Shown: piece after piece, positions 25,246-34,629 of the stretch | How the letters are laid out: each line of letters begins with the position of its first letter | How positions within the stretch are numbered: the first letter of the stretch is position 1 | Assembly: GCF_030944405.1 (NCBI RefSeq) | Contig: NZ_CP132339.1 | Location: 2,170,001-2,234,000 of the forward strand | Source: Janthinobacterium sp. J1-1 | GTDB lineage: Bacteria > Pseudomonadota > Gammaproteobacteria > Burkholderiales > Burkholderiaceae_D | DNA length: 64,000 bases | Direction: 5' to 3' | Notes under the pieces: generated by a model | What the model saw: only the letters and a program-made list of their open reading frames with translations | Databases searched by the model: none | What the model was told of the DNA's origin: nothing | Translations under genes and position numbers: made by a program

Positions 25246-27900
25246 ATGCGCACAGACAGCCCTCAGACGATTTACCGCCAGGACTACACGCCGCCCAGCT
25301 ATCTGGTCGACACCGTGGAACTGGGTTTCGATCTCGATCCCGCCCGCACGATAGTGGCGAGCCGGATCCGCATGCATCACAATCCCGACAGCACCAGCCG
25401 CAGCATCGAACTGCACGGCGAGCATATCGAACTGGTACAGGTGCGCCTGAACGGCAAGGTACTGAAGCCCTCGCAATACAAGCTGACGGCCAGCATGCTG
25501 ACCATTCCGAAAGCGCCTGACGACGTCGAACTCGATATCGAAACCATCCTCGCGCCGCAGGACAATACGTCCCTGTCCGGCCTGTATGTATCGAACCATA
25601 ACTTCTTCACCCAGTGCGAAGCCGAGGGTTTTCGCCGCATCACCTTCTTCCCGGACCGCCCGGACGTGATGGCGAAATACACCGTCATGCTGCGCGCCGA
25701 CAAGGAGCAATATCCGGTGCTGCTGTCGAACGGTAACCTGATCGAAGAGGGCGACCTCGGTGACGGCCGCCATTACGCCAAGTGGGAAGATCCGTTCAAG
25801 AAGCCTTCCTATCTGTTCGCGCTGGTCGCCGCGCGCCTGGTCTGCCAGGAAGAGCGCTACACGCTCAACTCGGGCCGCGAAGTGCTGCTGCAGGTATGGG
25901 TCGAAGACGGCAACCTCGATAAAACCGACTACGCCATGCAGTCGCTGAAAAACTCGATCCGCTGGGACGAAGAGCGCTTCGGCCTGGAGCTGGACCTGGA
26001 CCGCTTCATGATCGTCGCCGTCGGCGACTTCAACATGGGCGCGATGGAAAACAAGGGCCTGAACATCTTCAACACCAAATACGTGCTGGCCAACTCGCGC
26101 GTGGCCACCGACGTCGATTACGCCGGCATCGAAGCGGTGGTGGGCCACGAATATTTTCACAACTGGACCGGCAACCGCGTGACGTGCCGCGACTGGTTCC
26201 AGTTGTCGCTGAAAGAAGGCCTGACGGTGTTCCGCGACCAGGAATTCTCGGCCGACATGATCGGCACCGACACCGGCCGCGCCGTGACCCGCATCGACCA
26301 GGTGCGGACCCTGCGCCAGGCGCAGTTCCCGGAGGACGCCGGCCCGATGGCGCACCCGGTGCGCCCCGACTCCTTCGTCGAGATCAACAATTTTTACACC
26401 GTCACGATCTACGAAAAAGGCGCCGAAGTGGTGCGCATGTATCAGACCCTGGTGGGCCGCGAGGGCTTCCGCAAGGGCATGGACCTGTATTTCGAACGCC
26501 ACGATGGCCAGGCCGTGCAGTGCGACGACTTCCGCGCCGCCATGGCCGATGCCAACGGCCGCGACTTCAATCAGTTCGAACGCTGGTACAGCCAGGCCGG
26601 CACACCCATCGTGCAAGCCGAAACGCGCTACGACGCCGCCGGAAAAACCTTCGAGCTGACCCTGCGGCAAAGCTGCCCGGCCACGCCCGGCCAGGCCGAA
26701 AAGCTGCCGTTCCATATTCCCGTCACCGTGGGGCTCTTGGGCGCCGATGGCCGCGACCTGCCTTTGCAGCTGGAAGGCGGCGACGTCATCGCCGGCACCA
26801 GCGCCGTGCTGGAACTGACCGAAGGCTGGCAGACCTTCCGCTTCATCAATGTGGAAGAACTGCCCGTGCCGTCGCTGCTGCGCGACTTTTCCGCGCCGGT
26901 GGTGCTGGAATATGCCTACACCGACGCCGAACTGCTGCACCTGTTCCGCCACGACAGCGACCCTGTCAACCGCTGGGAAGCGGGCCAGCGCCTGGCCATG
27001 GCGCGCCTGCTGACACTGACGGCGCAAGTGGCCGCCGGCGAAACGCTGGCGCTGGACGACACCTTTATCGAAGCGCAGCGCGCCTTGCTGGCCGACGAGA
27101 CGCTGGACCCGGCCTTCCGCGAGCTGGCCCTGATCCTGCCGTCGGAGACCATCATCGCCGAGCGCATGGCGCAGGTCGACCCGCAGGCGATTCACACGGC
27201 GCGCCAGTTCATGCGCCGCACGATTGCCGCCGCACTGAAACCGGAACTGCTGGCGCAATACCACGCCAACCAGACGCCGGGCGACTACAGCCCCGACGCC
27301 CTGTCGGCCGGCAAGCGCGCGCTAAAAAACCTGGCGCTCGCTTACCTCTTGATCGCGCCCGAAGCGGACGAACTGGCGCTGGCGCAGCGGCAGTTCGACG
27401 GCGCCGGCAACATGACCGACCGCGCGGCCGCGCTGGGCGCCCTGATCCACTCCGGCGCCCAGGAAGCGTCGCAAGCGGCCCTGACCAGTTTCTACAGCGA
27501 CTTCCAGGGCGAAGCGCTGGTGGTGGACAAATGGTTCGCCATGCAGGCGGCCGCACCGACCACCGACCTGGCGGCCGTGCGCGAGCTGATGACGCATCCG
27601 GCCTTCACCTTGAAGAACCCGAACCGCGCGCGCAGCCTGATCTTCAATTTCACCAACGGCAATCCGTCGCAGTTCCACGCGCCGGACGGCAGCGGCTACG
27701 CCTACTGGGCCGAGCAGGTGATCGCGCTCGACGCGTTAAATCCGCAAGTGGCGGCGCGCCTGGCGCGCTCGATGGACCGCTGGCGCCGCTACCTGCCGGC
27801 CCTGCAAACCCATATGCGCGCCGCGCTGGAACAGGTCGCCGGCCAGGCCAGCCTGTCGAACGACGTGATGGAAGTCGTTTCCAAGGCGTTGGCGAACTAA
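25246..27900 (+). CDS. pepN: Aminopeptidase N
   Basis: The 884-residue M1 metallopeptidase (870 in E. coli) removes N-terminal residues from peptides in the cytoplasm. The substrate-binding motif GAMEN is in FNMGAMENKGLNIFN, and the zinc motif HExxH is H301-EYF-H305 in VVGHEYFHNWTGNRVTCRDWFQLSLKEGLTVFRDQEF, with the third ligand Glu in LKEGLT. The start MRTDSPQTIYRQDYTPPSYLV at 25246 matches the family; an upstream in-frame ATG at 25162 is less likely. fbp follows 33 bases later. Confidence 0.96.
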   Translation: MRTDSPQTIYRQDYTPPSYLVDTVELGFDLDPARTIVASRIRMHHNPDSTSRSIELHGEHIELVQVRLNGKVLKPSQYKLTASMLTIPKAPDDVELDIETILAPQDNTSLSGLYVSNHNFFTQCEAEGFRRITFFPDRPDVMAKYTVMLRADKEQYPVLLSNGNLIEEGDLGDGRHYAKWEDPFKKPSYLFALVAARLVCQEERYTLNSGREVLLQVWVEDGNLDKTDYAMQSLKNSIRWDEERFGLELDLDRFMIVAVGDFNMGAMENKGLNIFNTKYVLANSRVATDVDYAGIEAVVGHEYFHNWTGNRVTCRDWFQLSLKEGLTVFRDQEFSADMIGTDTGRAVTRIDQVRTLRQAQFPEDAGPMAHPVRPDSFVEINNFYTVTIYEKGAEVVRMYQTLVGREGFRKGMDLYFERHDGQAVQCDDFRAAMADANGRDFNQFERWYSQAGTPIVQAETRYDAAGKTFELTLRQSCPATPGQAEKLPFHIPVTVGLLGADGRDLPLQLEGGDVIAGTSAVLELTEGWQTFRFINVEELPVPSLLRDFSAPVVLEYAYTDAELLHLFRHDSDPVNRWEAGQRLAMARLLTLTAQVAAGETLALDDTFIEAQRALLADETLDPAFRELALILPSETIIAERMAQVDPQAIHTARQFMRRTIAAALKPELLAQYHANQTPGDYSPDALSAGKRALKNLALAYLLIAPEADELALAQRQFDGAGNMTDRAAALGALIHSGAQEASQAALTSFYSDFQGEALVVDKWFAMQAAAPTTDLAAVRELMTHPAFTLKNPNRARSLIFNFTNGNPSQFHAPDGSGYAYWAEQVIALDALNPQVAARLARSMDRWRRYLPALQTHMRAALEQVAGQASLSNDVMEVVSKALAN

Positions 27901-27933
27901 TACTGCAGTCATTATTAAAACAAAAGGGAAGTC

Positions 27934-28935
27934 ATGAAACGCATCAGTCTTACGCAATATCTGGTTGAAGAACAGCGCTCGAACAACAGCATCCCGGCCG
28001 AACTGCGCCTGTTGATCGAAGTCGTCGCGCGCGCCTGCAAGACCATCAGCCACGCGGTGGGCAAGGGCGCCCTGGGCGAAGTGCTGGGCACGGCCGATAC
28101 GGAAAACGTGCAGGGCGAAGTACAGAAAAAACTCGACATCATCTCCAACGAGATCCTGCTCGAAGCGAACGAATGGGGCGGCCACCTGGCGGCGATGGCG
28201 TCGGAAGAAATGGAATCGATCCACCCGATCCCGAACCGCTATCCGAAGGGCGAATACATGCTGCTGTTCGACCCACTGGACGGTTCGTCGAACATCGACG
28301 TCAACGTCTCGATCGGCACCATTTTCTCGGTACTGAAAGCGCCCGATGGCATGGGCCAGCCGACCGAACAGGACTTCATGCAGGCCGGCACCAAGCAGGT
28401 CGCCGCCGGCTACGCCGTGTACGGCCCGCAAACCATGCTGGTGCTGACCTTCGGCAATGGCGTCAACTGCTTCACGCTGGACCGCGAAATGGGTTCGTGG
28501 GTGCTCACGCAAAGCAATATCCAGATTCCGGCCACCACCAAGGAATTCGCCATCAACATGTCGAACGCGCGCCACTGGCACCCGCCCGTGCAGCGCTACG
28601 TCAACGAACTGCTGGCCGGCGAAACCGGCCCGCGCGGCACCAATTTCAACATGCGCTGGATCGCCTCGATGGTGGCCGACGTGCACCGCATCCTGAACCG
28701 CGGCGGCATCTTCATGTACCCGGCCGACCTGCGCGACACCTCGATGCCGGGCAAGCTGCGCCTGATGTACGAAGCGAACCCGATGGCCTTCATCGTCGAA
28801 CAGGCCGGCGGCGCCGCCACCGACGGCCAGCAGCGCATCATGGACATCGCCCCGCACAAGCTGCACCAGCGCGTGCCGGTCTACCTGGGCTCGAAAGACG
28901 AAGTCGCCCGCGTGACCGCCTACCACCAGGAATAA
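27934..28935 (+). CDS. fbp: Fructose-1,6-bisphosphatase class 1
   Basis: The 333-residue protein has the class 1 signatures: [10 protein letters not shown], the metal/phosphate site [65 protein letters not shown] and [25 protein letters not shown]. It dephosphorylates fructose-1,6-bisphosphate in gluconeogenesis. AAGGGAAG precedes the ATG. It may be co-transcribed with pepN. Confidence 0.97.
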   Translation: MKRISLTQYLVEEQRSNNSIPAELRLLIEVVARACKTISHAVGKGALGEVLGTADTENVQGEVQKKLDIISNEILLEANEWGGHLAAMASEEMESIHPIPNRYPKGEYMLLFDPLDGSSNIDVNVSIGTIFSVLKAPDGMGQPTEQDFMQAGTKQVAAGYAVYGPQTMLVLTFGNGVNCFTLDREMGSWVLTQSNIQIPATTKEFAINMSNARHWHPPVQRYVNELLAGETGPRGTNFNMRWIASMVADVHRILNRGGIFMYPADLRDTSMPGKLRLMYEANPMAFIVEQAGGAATDGQQRIMDIAPHKLHQRVPVYLGSKDEVARVTAYHQE

Positions 28936-29019
28936 GCAGGCGCTTTCCCCCACACTCTGCAAAAAAGTTCGTGTTGACACTAGCAAATTTTGTGCTTTGT
29001 TTGTAGAATGTGGGTCTTC

Positions 29020-29095
29020 GCCGCTTTAGCTCAGTTGGTAGAGCAGTTCATTCGTAATGAAAAGGTCGCCAGTTCGATTCCGGCAAGCGGCACCA
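29020..29095 (+). tRNA. tRNA-Thr, anticodon CGT
   Basis: The 76 bases fold as a cloverleaf: acceptor GCCGCTT/AAGCGGC, D arm GCTC-AGTTGGTA-GAGC, anticodon loop TTCGTAA with CGT at 29053-29055, T loop TTCGATT, and an encoded ACCA end. It reads ACG codons. The anticodon stem has a G-A at its base and the T stem an A-C, so two pairs are not Watson-Crick. TTGACA (28974-28979) and TAGAAT (29004-29009) lie upstream but are 24 bases apart, too far for a standard promoter. Confidence 0.95.
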
Positions 29096-29105
29096 AAGAT
29101 TCATT

Positions 29106-29143
29106 AAAAAGCCCGTTTATCTGTAAAGGTAAGCGGGTTTTTT
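29106..29143 (+). terminator. Terminator after tRNA-Thr
   Basis: GCCCGTTTA pairs with TAAGCGGGT (one G-T pair) and is followed by TTTTTT; an A-run precedes it. It is 11 bases past the tRNA 3' end. Confidence 0.75.
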
Positions 29144-29207
29144 GTTGTTTGTTCAAATACGGCAGTCTGGCCTGATGGTGATTTCGGCTGTTTTCAAGGA
29201 GCGTGAG

Positions 29208-29585
29208 ATGGGTAGAATTGCGGTCCTGGCAGGTGTTGCCCACGACATCGCGCATCATGCGGCCAGCAGCCTTGCCTATCTGTCGCCGCATCTCGCCCTG
29301 GCGCTGCGCGCGGCACACCAGCAAACGACGCAGATGGAACTGCTCGATCCTGCGCCTTATCCCGCGCTGGTCGCCGAACATCCGCCCTTGCGCAGTGCGC
29401 TGGCGGCATTGCATGTCACCGCAATGCAGATCTTGCAGACGCATGGTCTGCAGCCAGACAATCTGTCGGCCATGGTGTTTCATGCAACGCCGTCACCGTG
29501 GAACCAGCAGGGATATGGCCTGCATACGCGCATGGTCATCGTTGCGCGTAGTGGCAAGGTGTTTGATTCTGGGTGGTTGTCATAG
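29208..29585 (+). CDS. Hypothetical protein, 125 residues
   Basis: The start at 29208 is chosen because AAGGAG sits 6 bases before the ATG; an earlier in-frame ATG at 29142 has no such site. The protein (MGRIAVLAGVAHDIAHHAASSLAYLSPHLALALR...) has several histidines near the N-terminus and a mixed alpha/beta C-terminus ending MVIVARSGKVFDSGWLS. No signal peptide or membrane segment is seen. I recognise no family. It stands alone between the tRNA terminator and the lipid-kinase gene. Confidence 0.65.
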   Translation: MGRIAVLAGVAHDIAHHAASSLAYLSPHLALALRAAHQQTTQMELLDPAPYPALVAEHPPLRSALAALHVTAMQILQTHGLQPDNLSAMVFHATPSPWNQQGYGLHTRMVIVARSGKVFDSGWLS

Positions 29586-29727
29586 CGCATCAGGCGGGCG
29601 CGCTGTGTAAGTACTGTATTGTCATCCGCTGGTCGCTTACGTACGCTAACACCCACAGCCCAAGCCAATCTCCACGTTAAGATACGTGCACGCACCGCCC
29701 CGGTGACGATGATCAAGCAACCCCGCC

Positions 29728-30744
29728 ATGCCAACCACTGCTGTTGCACCCGACGCCCCGTTTTTCATCGCGCTCAATGCCGGCTCCGGCCATGACGAGA
29801 CGGAGGAACGGCGTTCGACCATCGAGTCGGTGCTGGGCGCCGCTGGCCGGCAGTTTCATCTGACCATGATTGATGAGCCGGGCACCATCGACGAGGTCGC
29901 CGCGAGGCTGGCGCAGCAAGCTGCGGATGCTGGCGGGGTGCTGGTGGCGGCCGGTGGCGATGGCACCATCAATGCCGTGGCGCGCCAGGCGATCGCGCAT
30001 GGCTGTGCGTTCGGGGTGCTGCCGCAAGGCACGTTCAATTATTTTGGCCGCACCCACGGCATACCCGAGGATTTGAGCGAGGCGGTACATGCGCTGCTCG
30101 TGGCGCGGCTGCATCCGGTGCAGGTCGGCATGGTCAATGACCGCGTGTTCCTGGTCAACGCCAGCATCGGCCTGTATCCGAAGATGCTGGAAGAGCGTGA
30201 AGTGGACAAGAAGCAGTTTGGCCGCAGCCGCCTGGTAGCGGGGCTGTCGGCCCTGAAAACCATCCTCAGCCCGCATCGCCGCTTGCGCCTGGTATTGAAT
30301 CTCGACGGCAAATTGCAGCGCATGCGTACCGCTACGTTTTTTGTCGGTAATAACCGACTGCAAATGGAGCAGGTCGGCATTGCGCCACTCAGCGCCGCGC
30401 TGGAAGATGGTCACCTGGCTGCCGTGGCGCCACGCACCAAAGGCAAGCTGGGCATGTTGTGGCTGATGCTGCATGGCGTGCTGGGCCAACTGGGGCGCCT
30501 GGATCATGCCGAGCAGCTGGCCACCTTCAGTTTCAAGCACATGCAGGTGAAGGTGCGCACCTTGTCGCGGCGCCGCAAGATCAAGGTGGCGACCGATGGC
30601 GAGGTCAGCTACATGAGCAATCCGCTGGAGTTTCGCGTGCTCGATGAGCAGTTGTTGCTGTTGAAGCCTCATGCGTCACCGGTGTCCGAATCACCTCCTG
30701 GCCGGCCGCCCGCATTCGCCCCCGGACTGGTTGATATCCGTTAG
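29728..30744 (+). CDS. Diacylglycerol/sphingosine kinase-like protein (DAGKc domain)
   Basis: The 338-residue protein has the DAGK catalytic fold: FFIALNAGSG at the start, the nucleotide-binding GGVLVAAGGDGTINAVARQA, and FGVLPQGTFNYFGRTHGIP. The C-terminal beta-sandwich includes ATFFVGNNRLQM and KIKVATDGEVSYMSNPLEFRVL. Members phosphorylate diacylglycerol or related lipids at the membrane. The exact lipid is not known. It is convergent with the lipoprotein gene that follows. Confidence 0.88.
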   Translation: MPTTAVAPDAPFFIALNAGSGHDETEERRSTIESVLGAAGRQFHLTMIDEPGTIDEVAARLAQQAADAGGVLVAAGGDGTINAVARQAIAHGCAFGVLPQGTFNYFGRTHGIPEDLSEAVHALLVARLHPVQVGMVNDRVFLVNASIGLYPKMLEEREVDKKQFGRSRLVAGLSALKTILSPHRRLRLVLNLDGKLQRMRTATFFVGNNRLQMEQVGIAPLSAALEDGHLAAVAPRTKGKLGMLWLMLHGVLGQLGRLDHAEQLATFSFKHMQVKVRTLSRRRKIKVATDGEVSYMSNPLEFRVLDEQLLLLKPHASPVSESPPGRPPAFAPGLVDIR

Positions 30745-30762
30745 CGGACGCCGCCTTGCAGC

Positions 30763-31905
30763 TTATTGGCACTGCAGCAGTGGTGCCCAGGTGCAGTGCT
30801 CTCGATACCATTCGGGATAAAAGATGATGACATGCTGATTCGGCGGCAAGGCAGGCAGGTTTGCTATCTGCGCTTCCATCGTCTTTCCGGTTTCGAGGTC
30901 GATCATGCCGAAATTGAAATCTGGCAAAGCCGGGTCTTGCGGAACGCGATAGTCTTTTTGCCAGAATATGGCAAGTTGGCGGCCATCGGGACTTTGTCCC
31001 ATCACCGAGTAAGTGAGGTTACGGAACTTGGGCAGCATGAAGACCTCGGCTGTCCTGGTGTCGACCACGACATTCGCGTCATGATATAGCCGGTCATCCG
31101 AAAGGCGCCTTTGCTCGCCGTGGACCTCGCCGACAAAACGCGATGACCATGCCGAGCTGTCACCGCTGACAACAAACCAGCCAATATTGTTATTGCCCAG
31201 GTCCGCAGTGACCAGCCACCCGGCATTATTGCCAAGCAGATCAAGCGCCCTGAATTCCTCAATGGACCGCGTTCTGTCCCCATGCGGGTATTCTTGCTCG
31301 AACCGCAAGGCGACATGCTTGTCCTTGTGGATCAGGGTTTGATAGGTCATCGTATCCGTGCCGCCGTGTTCGTAGCGTTTCTGGCTGTAGGTCACGGTAT
31401 GGTGCCTGAGGCTGTTTGCCATGCCCGGCGCCAGGCGCGGCAGCGCTACCGGCTGCGCGCATGAGAGCATGCTGCGATCCTGGTGGGCGCGGGCCAGGTT
31501 CTCGCTGTCAGTGCCTGGACGGATATCGCCGATCAGACTGGCACAGACGAAGTTGTCCGGACGCATGTAAATTTCAATAATGGTGCCATCGGCCTGCTCC
31601 ACTTTTACCGGCAAGGTCGCGCGGTACCAGGTGGCGCGGCCTTCGCCGGCTATCCATTCGAGCGTGATGGAGCGTTCTTTTTTGAATGATTCCACGCTGC
31701 CAAATAGATTGGCGCTTTGATCCGGGATGCGTTCCCTTGACACGGCATGATGTCCGGTGTTGCTCAGCACCACAGGCGAGATGACTGGCTTGCCTGAATA
31801 ATTATAGATGGCGTACGCACCCTTGTCGTCCGAGCTGCAGGCGCTCAATGCAGCTGCGGCGCACAGCAGCAAGATCGGGTCAGGACGCCGGGCCAGGCGC
31901 TTCAT
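30763..31905 (-). CDS. Putative lipoprotein of unknown function, 380 residues
   Basis: The start MKRLARRPDPILLLCAAAALSACSS at 31905 gives a good lipoprotein signal with Cys23. The open frame runs further upstream to 32031, with another ATG at 31953, so the start is uncertain. The body contains IYNYSGKPV, LEWIAGEGRATWYRATLPVKV, MRPDNFVCASLIGDI and repeated beta-strand-like segments (NNAGWLVTADLGNNNIGWFVVSGDS; NLTYSVMGQSPDGRQLAIFW) that suggest a beta-propeller or sandwich. I recognise no family. Confidence 0.65.
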   Translation of the reverse strand: MKRLARRPDPILLLCAAAALSACSSDDKGAYAIYNYSGKPVISPVVLSNTGHHAVSRERIPDQSANLFGSVESFKKERSITLEWIAGEGRATWYRATLPVKVEQADGTIIEIYMRPDNFVCASLIGDIRPGTDSENLARAHQDRSMLSCAQPVALPRLAPGMANSLRHHTVTYSQKRYEHGGTDTMTYQTLIHKDKHVALRFEQEYPHGDRTRSIEEFRALDLLGNNAGWLVTADLGNNNIGWFVVSGDSSAWSSRFVGEVHGEQRRLSDDRLYHDANVVVDTRTAEVFMLPKFRNLTYSVMGQSPDGRQLAIFWQKDYRVPQDPALPDFNFGMIDLETGKTMEAQIANLPALPPNQHVIIFYPEWYREHCTWAPLLQCQ

Positions 31906-32101
31906 GCCAGCAACAAGCCCGCCTGATATTAAGCTCACTAACAATCCTTTCATATGGACGGCCCCGGTGTTGCCACGCAGGGCAGGTATCGTCATCAACC
32001 CCGCGACACGGCGTGCCTGGCCCATGCACATTACCCTAACACAACTCCTGTCAATGTTAATGATTGGTCAATTGTGCGGGCAAGGGGGGGTAGCCAATGC
32101 T

Positions 32102-32512
32102 TTAAATCCACTGATCATTCTCCACCGTCCGCTCGTCCGCCGCGCCATCGCCCGTGTTGACCACGCCGCGCGGCTCGATCAGCAGCAGCCGGGTTTCGGC
32201 GGCGGCGCCGGGCTTGTGCTCGACGCCCCTTGGTACCACCGCCATCTGGCCGGCGGTCAGCACGATGACGTGATTGTCCGCATAGCCGGGGCCGCGCAGG
32301 GCGATGTGCAACTCTCCTTTCAGCACGATAAAGGTCTCGTCAGTATCGGCATGACGGTGCCACTGGAAGTCGCCTTGCACTTTCACCACCTTGAACTGGT
32401 AGTCATTCATTTCGGCGACCACGCGCGGCTGCCAGTGGCCGTCGATCAGGTCGATTTTGGCTGACAGGTCGATCGACTGGCCCTGGCCGCGCGTGCTGGT
32501 GATAATGGACAT
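32102..32512 (-). CDS. Cupin-domain protein
   Basis: The 136-residue single-domain cupin has motif 1 in WHRHADTDETFIVLKGELHIAL (HxH, then E) and motif 2 in GQMAVVPRGVEHKPGA (final His). The four metal ligands look intact (two His, Glu, His). Such small cupins are often sugar-isomerase-like or dioxygenase-like; no substrate can be assigned. It lies 5' to an insertion sequence that begins 70 bases upstream of its start. Confidence 0.85.
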   Translation of the reverse strand: MSIITSTRGQGQSIDLSAKIDLIDGHWQPRVVAEMNDYQFKVVKVQGDFQWHRHADTDETFIVLKGELHIALRGPGYADNHVIVLTAGQMAVVPRGVEHKPGAAAETRLLLIEPRGVVNTGDGAADERTVENDQWI

Positions 32513-32581
32513 GCTGTGCTCCGTTGAAGTGGTGATCCACTCAGAGTACGCAGGCGCCGCCAGCCCGTATTGAACGATCGT

Positions 32582-32607
32582 GGGTGTTTTTAAAGGGCTA
32601 TGTCATC
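32582..32607 (+). repeat. Left terminal inverted repeat of the insertion sequence
   Basis: Begins GGGTGTTTTTAAAGGGCTAT and continues to GTCATC. Pairs with the right end at 33636-33661. Confidence 0.8.
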
Positions 32608-32676
32608 GAAAGCAGTGGGAACGCCAAGCAGTTGCTGAGGTCTAACTGATCAGGTATTTCCTTCCAGGAGCCGATC

Positions 32677-33645
32677 GTGGACACAGCCCAGTGGCAGATT
32701 TTCGCCCAACAATTTTCACAACTATCGCATCGCCAGCGTATTGCCAGCAGCAACTTGTTGCGCAGCGGCGCGCCGCAGGAGGCGGCTGTCTCCCTGATTG
32801 AGCAGATAGCACAAGCGCAACTGCATTGCCCCGCCTGCCAATCGACCCATTTCCACCGCCACGGCCAGGCCCACGGCCTGCAACGCTATCGCTGTGTTCC
32901 TTGTGGCAAAACGTTCAACGCCTTGACGGGCACGCCGCTGGCACATTTGCACCATAAAGAGCGATGGCTGGTTTATGCCGACTGCCTGCTCAACTCGTTT
33001 TCGGTGCGCAAGGCCGCCGCGCAAGTAAATGTCCATCGCAATACCAGCTTTCGCTGGCGCCATCGTTTTCTCGTGCTGGCCAAGACCGACCGGCCACGCT
33101 GTCTGCACGGCATTGCCGAGGCCGACGAGATGTATGTACTGGAGTCGCAAAAAGGTTCACGGCATCTGACGCGGCCGACACGCAAGCGGGGTGGGACTGC
33201 CCGCAAGCGCGGCATTTCGGATGAGCAAGTATGCATCCTGGTGGCGCGTGACCGCACCGGGCAAACCGTCGATTTCGTCACTGGCCTGGGCCAGCTGACC
33301 AAGGCCAAGCTGCACGCCTGCCTGCCGCCGGTGATCGACCGCGACATTTTGTTGGTCAGCGATGGCCATCCGGCCTATCCCGTGTTTGCCAGGGAGATCG
33401 GCATCCAGCATGAAGCCGTCAACTTGCGGGCCGGCATCCGTGTGCGCGGCACGGTGCACGTGCAGAATGTCAACGCGTATCACAGCCGGCTGCGTGACTG
33501 GCTGCGCGCCTTTCATGGCGTCGCGACGCGCTATCTGCCCAACTACCTGGGCTGGCGCTGGATACTGGACGCCAGAAGAATCTTGTCCCCCGAAAGCTTG
33601 CTCAGGGCCACCTTGGGTACATTCCCTCATTTGATGGTGACATAG
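32677..33645 (+). CDS. IS1595-family transposase
   Basis: The 322-residue protein starts at GTG (32677) with CCAGGAG 6 bases before it. The N-terminal zinc ribbon is CPACQSTHFHRHGQ...YRCVPCGKTF, followed by a helix-turn-helix region (SVRKAAAQVNVHRNTSFRWRHRF). The DDE/DDN domain follows, with acidic residues in GIAEADEMYVLESQKGS and ILLVSDGHPAY and a conserved end (NAYHSRLRDWLRAFHGVATRYLPNYLGWRWIL). The third catalytic residue cannot be fixed by eye. The gene is not frameshifted and may be active. Confidence 0.9.
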   Translation: MDTAQWQIFAQQFSQLSHRQRIASSNLLRSGAPQEAAVSLIEQIAQAQLHCPACQSTHFHRHGQAHGLQRYRCVPCGKTFNALTGTPLAHLHHKERWLVYADCLLNSFSVRKAAAQVNVHRNTSFRWRHRFLVLAKTDRPRCLHGIAEADEMYVLESQKGSRHLTRPTRKRGGTARKRGISDEQVCILVARDRTGQTVDFVTGLGQLTKAKLHACLPPVIDRDILLVSDGHPAYPVFAREIGIQHEAVNLRAGIRVRGTVHVQNVNAYHSRLRDWLRAFHGVATRYLPNYLGWRWILDARRILSPESLLRATLGTFPHLMVT

Positions 33646-33661
33646 CCTTTTAAAGTCTGCC
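33636..33661 (-). repeat. Right terminal inverted repeat, also encodes the end of the AraC gene
   Basis: On the minus strand it reads GGCAGACTTTAAAAGGCTAT then GTCACC. Its first nine bases are the last three sense codons of the adjacent AraC gene (Gly-Arg-Leu) and the next three are its TAA stop. Confidence 0.8.
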
Positions 33662-34465
33662 GGCAAAGCGCAGCCAGCGCCCCGGCGTCAATCCATAGGT
33701 TTTCAGGAAGTGCCGGTTCATGTGGCTCTGGTCGGCAAAGCCGGCGGCCGTGGCGGCGTGGGCCAGCGTGCCGCCGGCCAGCAGCAGGCTGCGCACCAGA
33801 TCGAGGCGGCGCATGGTCAGGTAGCGGTAAGGGCTGGTGCCATAAAACACGCGAAAGTCATGCGACAGGCTCCAGCGATCGCGCCCGGTGGCCGCTTCCA
33901 GTTCGCCCAATGTGACGGCGCGCGTGCAGTGCGCCTGCAGGTAATCGCGTGCGCGGCGCGCCGCAAGGTAGTCGCCTTTTTCCCGTTGCGCGGGCGTGCC
34001 GGAAACCAGCGCCAGCGCATGTGCCAGTTCGGCCAGCGCCTCGCCCTGTTCCAGCGGTTCAAGCAGCTGGCCGGCCTGCGGCAGCAGGGCGGCGGTCGCC
34101 ACGGCCAGGCGCGGATCGGTCGAAATGCCGCCTTCGAGAAAGGGTAGGGCACGTCCGCCCAGCACGTCCTGGAACAGCGCCGGTTCGATATACACCATGC
34201 GGTAACGAAAGCCCTCCATGGTGCCGGCCTGGCCATCGTGCGCCTCGTCGGGGTGCAGCACCATGGTATTGCCGGGCAGGCTGTTGCGCTGGCTGCGCCG
34301 GTAGCTGAACCGCTGCACGCCGGCCAGCGTGCGGCCGATGGCGTAGGTGTCGTGGCGGTGCATGGCATAGGCTTTGCCGCTGAACCACGCTTCGATGCGT
34401 GTCATGCCTTCTACCGGTTCGGCGCACCGGACCCAGTCCTGGCGCGCTGGCGCTGCCTGCTTCAT
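33650..34465 (-). CDS. AraC-family transcriptional regulator, 3' end supplied by an IS
   Basis: The 271-residue protein has an N-terminal cupin-like domain (MHRHDTYAIGRTLAGVQRFSYR, MVLHPDEAHDGQ) and a C-terminal AraC domain (TLGELEAATGRDRWSLSHDFRVFYGTSPYRYLTMRRLDLVRSLLL...HAATAAGFADQSHMNRHFLKTYGLTPGRWLRF). GAGGAAA precedes the ATG at 34465; an upstream in-frame start is less likely. The last residues A-G-R-L-stop come partly from the IS inverted repeat, so the original C-terminus may have been slightly different, but the DNA-binding domain is complete. Confidence 0.88.
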   Translation of the reverse strand: MKQAAPARQDWVRCAEPVEGMTRIEAWFSGKAYAMHRHDTYAIGRTLAGVQRFSYRRSQRNSLPGNTMVLHPDEAHDGQAGTMEGFRYRMVYIEPALFQDVLGGRALPFLEGGISTDPRLAVATAALLPQAGQLLEPLEQGEALAELAHALALVSGTPAQREKGDYLAARRARDYLQAHCTRAVTLGELEAATGRDRWSLSHDFRVFYGTSPYRYLTMRRLDLVRSLLLAGGTLAHAATAAGFADQSHMNRHFLKTYGLTPGRWLRFAGRL

Positions 34466-34629
34466 GATGGTTTCCTCTCGCTCAGGAAGACTGTACCCGC
34501 GCCACACGCGGCTGTCCACGAAAAGCCGGGACTAGGTGCGTGCGCCCACATACGCATGCCCCACCACCGGTTAAGGTAATCCTTCATGGCATGCCATTTC
34601 GCGCATGCCCACCAGCAAAGGAGCTCACC

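Larger units (their letters stand above)
32582..33661 (+). mobile_element. IS1595-family insertion sequence, about 1080 bp
   Basis: Terminal inverted repeats of about 26 bases (32582-32607 and 33636-33661) match at 20 of 26 positions, sharing TTTAAA and GGCTATGTCA, and bracket one intact transposase. The 8 bases on either side (ACGATCGT left, GGCAAAGC right) do not match, so no target duplication remains: the insertion is old, has recombined, or the ends are off by a few bases. The right end runs into the AraC gene. The IS1595 assignment rests on the transposase. Confidence 0.85.

Noticed and set aside
25183..27264. 693-residue minus-strand open frame opposite pepN
   Set aside because: pepN on the other strand is certain and this frame has no domain or ribosome site.
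28974..29009. TTGACA and TAGAAT as the promoter of the tRNA
   Set aside because: The spacing is 24 bases, too long for sigma-70; no better pair was found, so no promoter is claimed.
32083..32092. Run of seven G near 32085 as a phase-variation tract
   Set aside because: It lies between genes, not within a coding region or promoter spacer, and is short for slippage.
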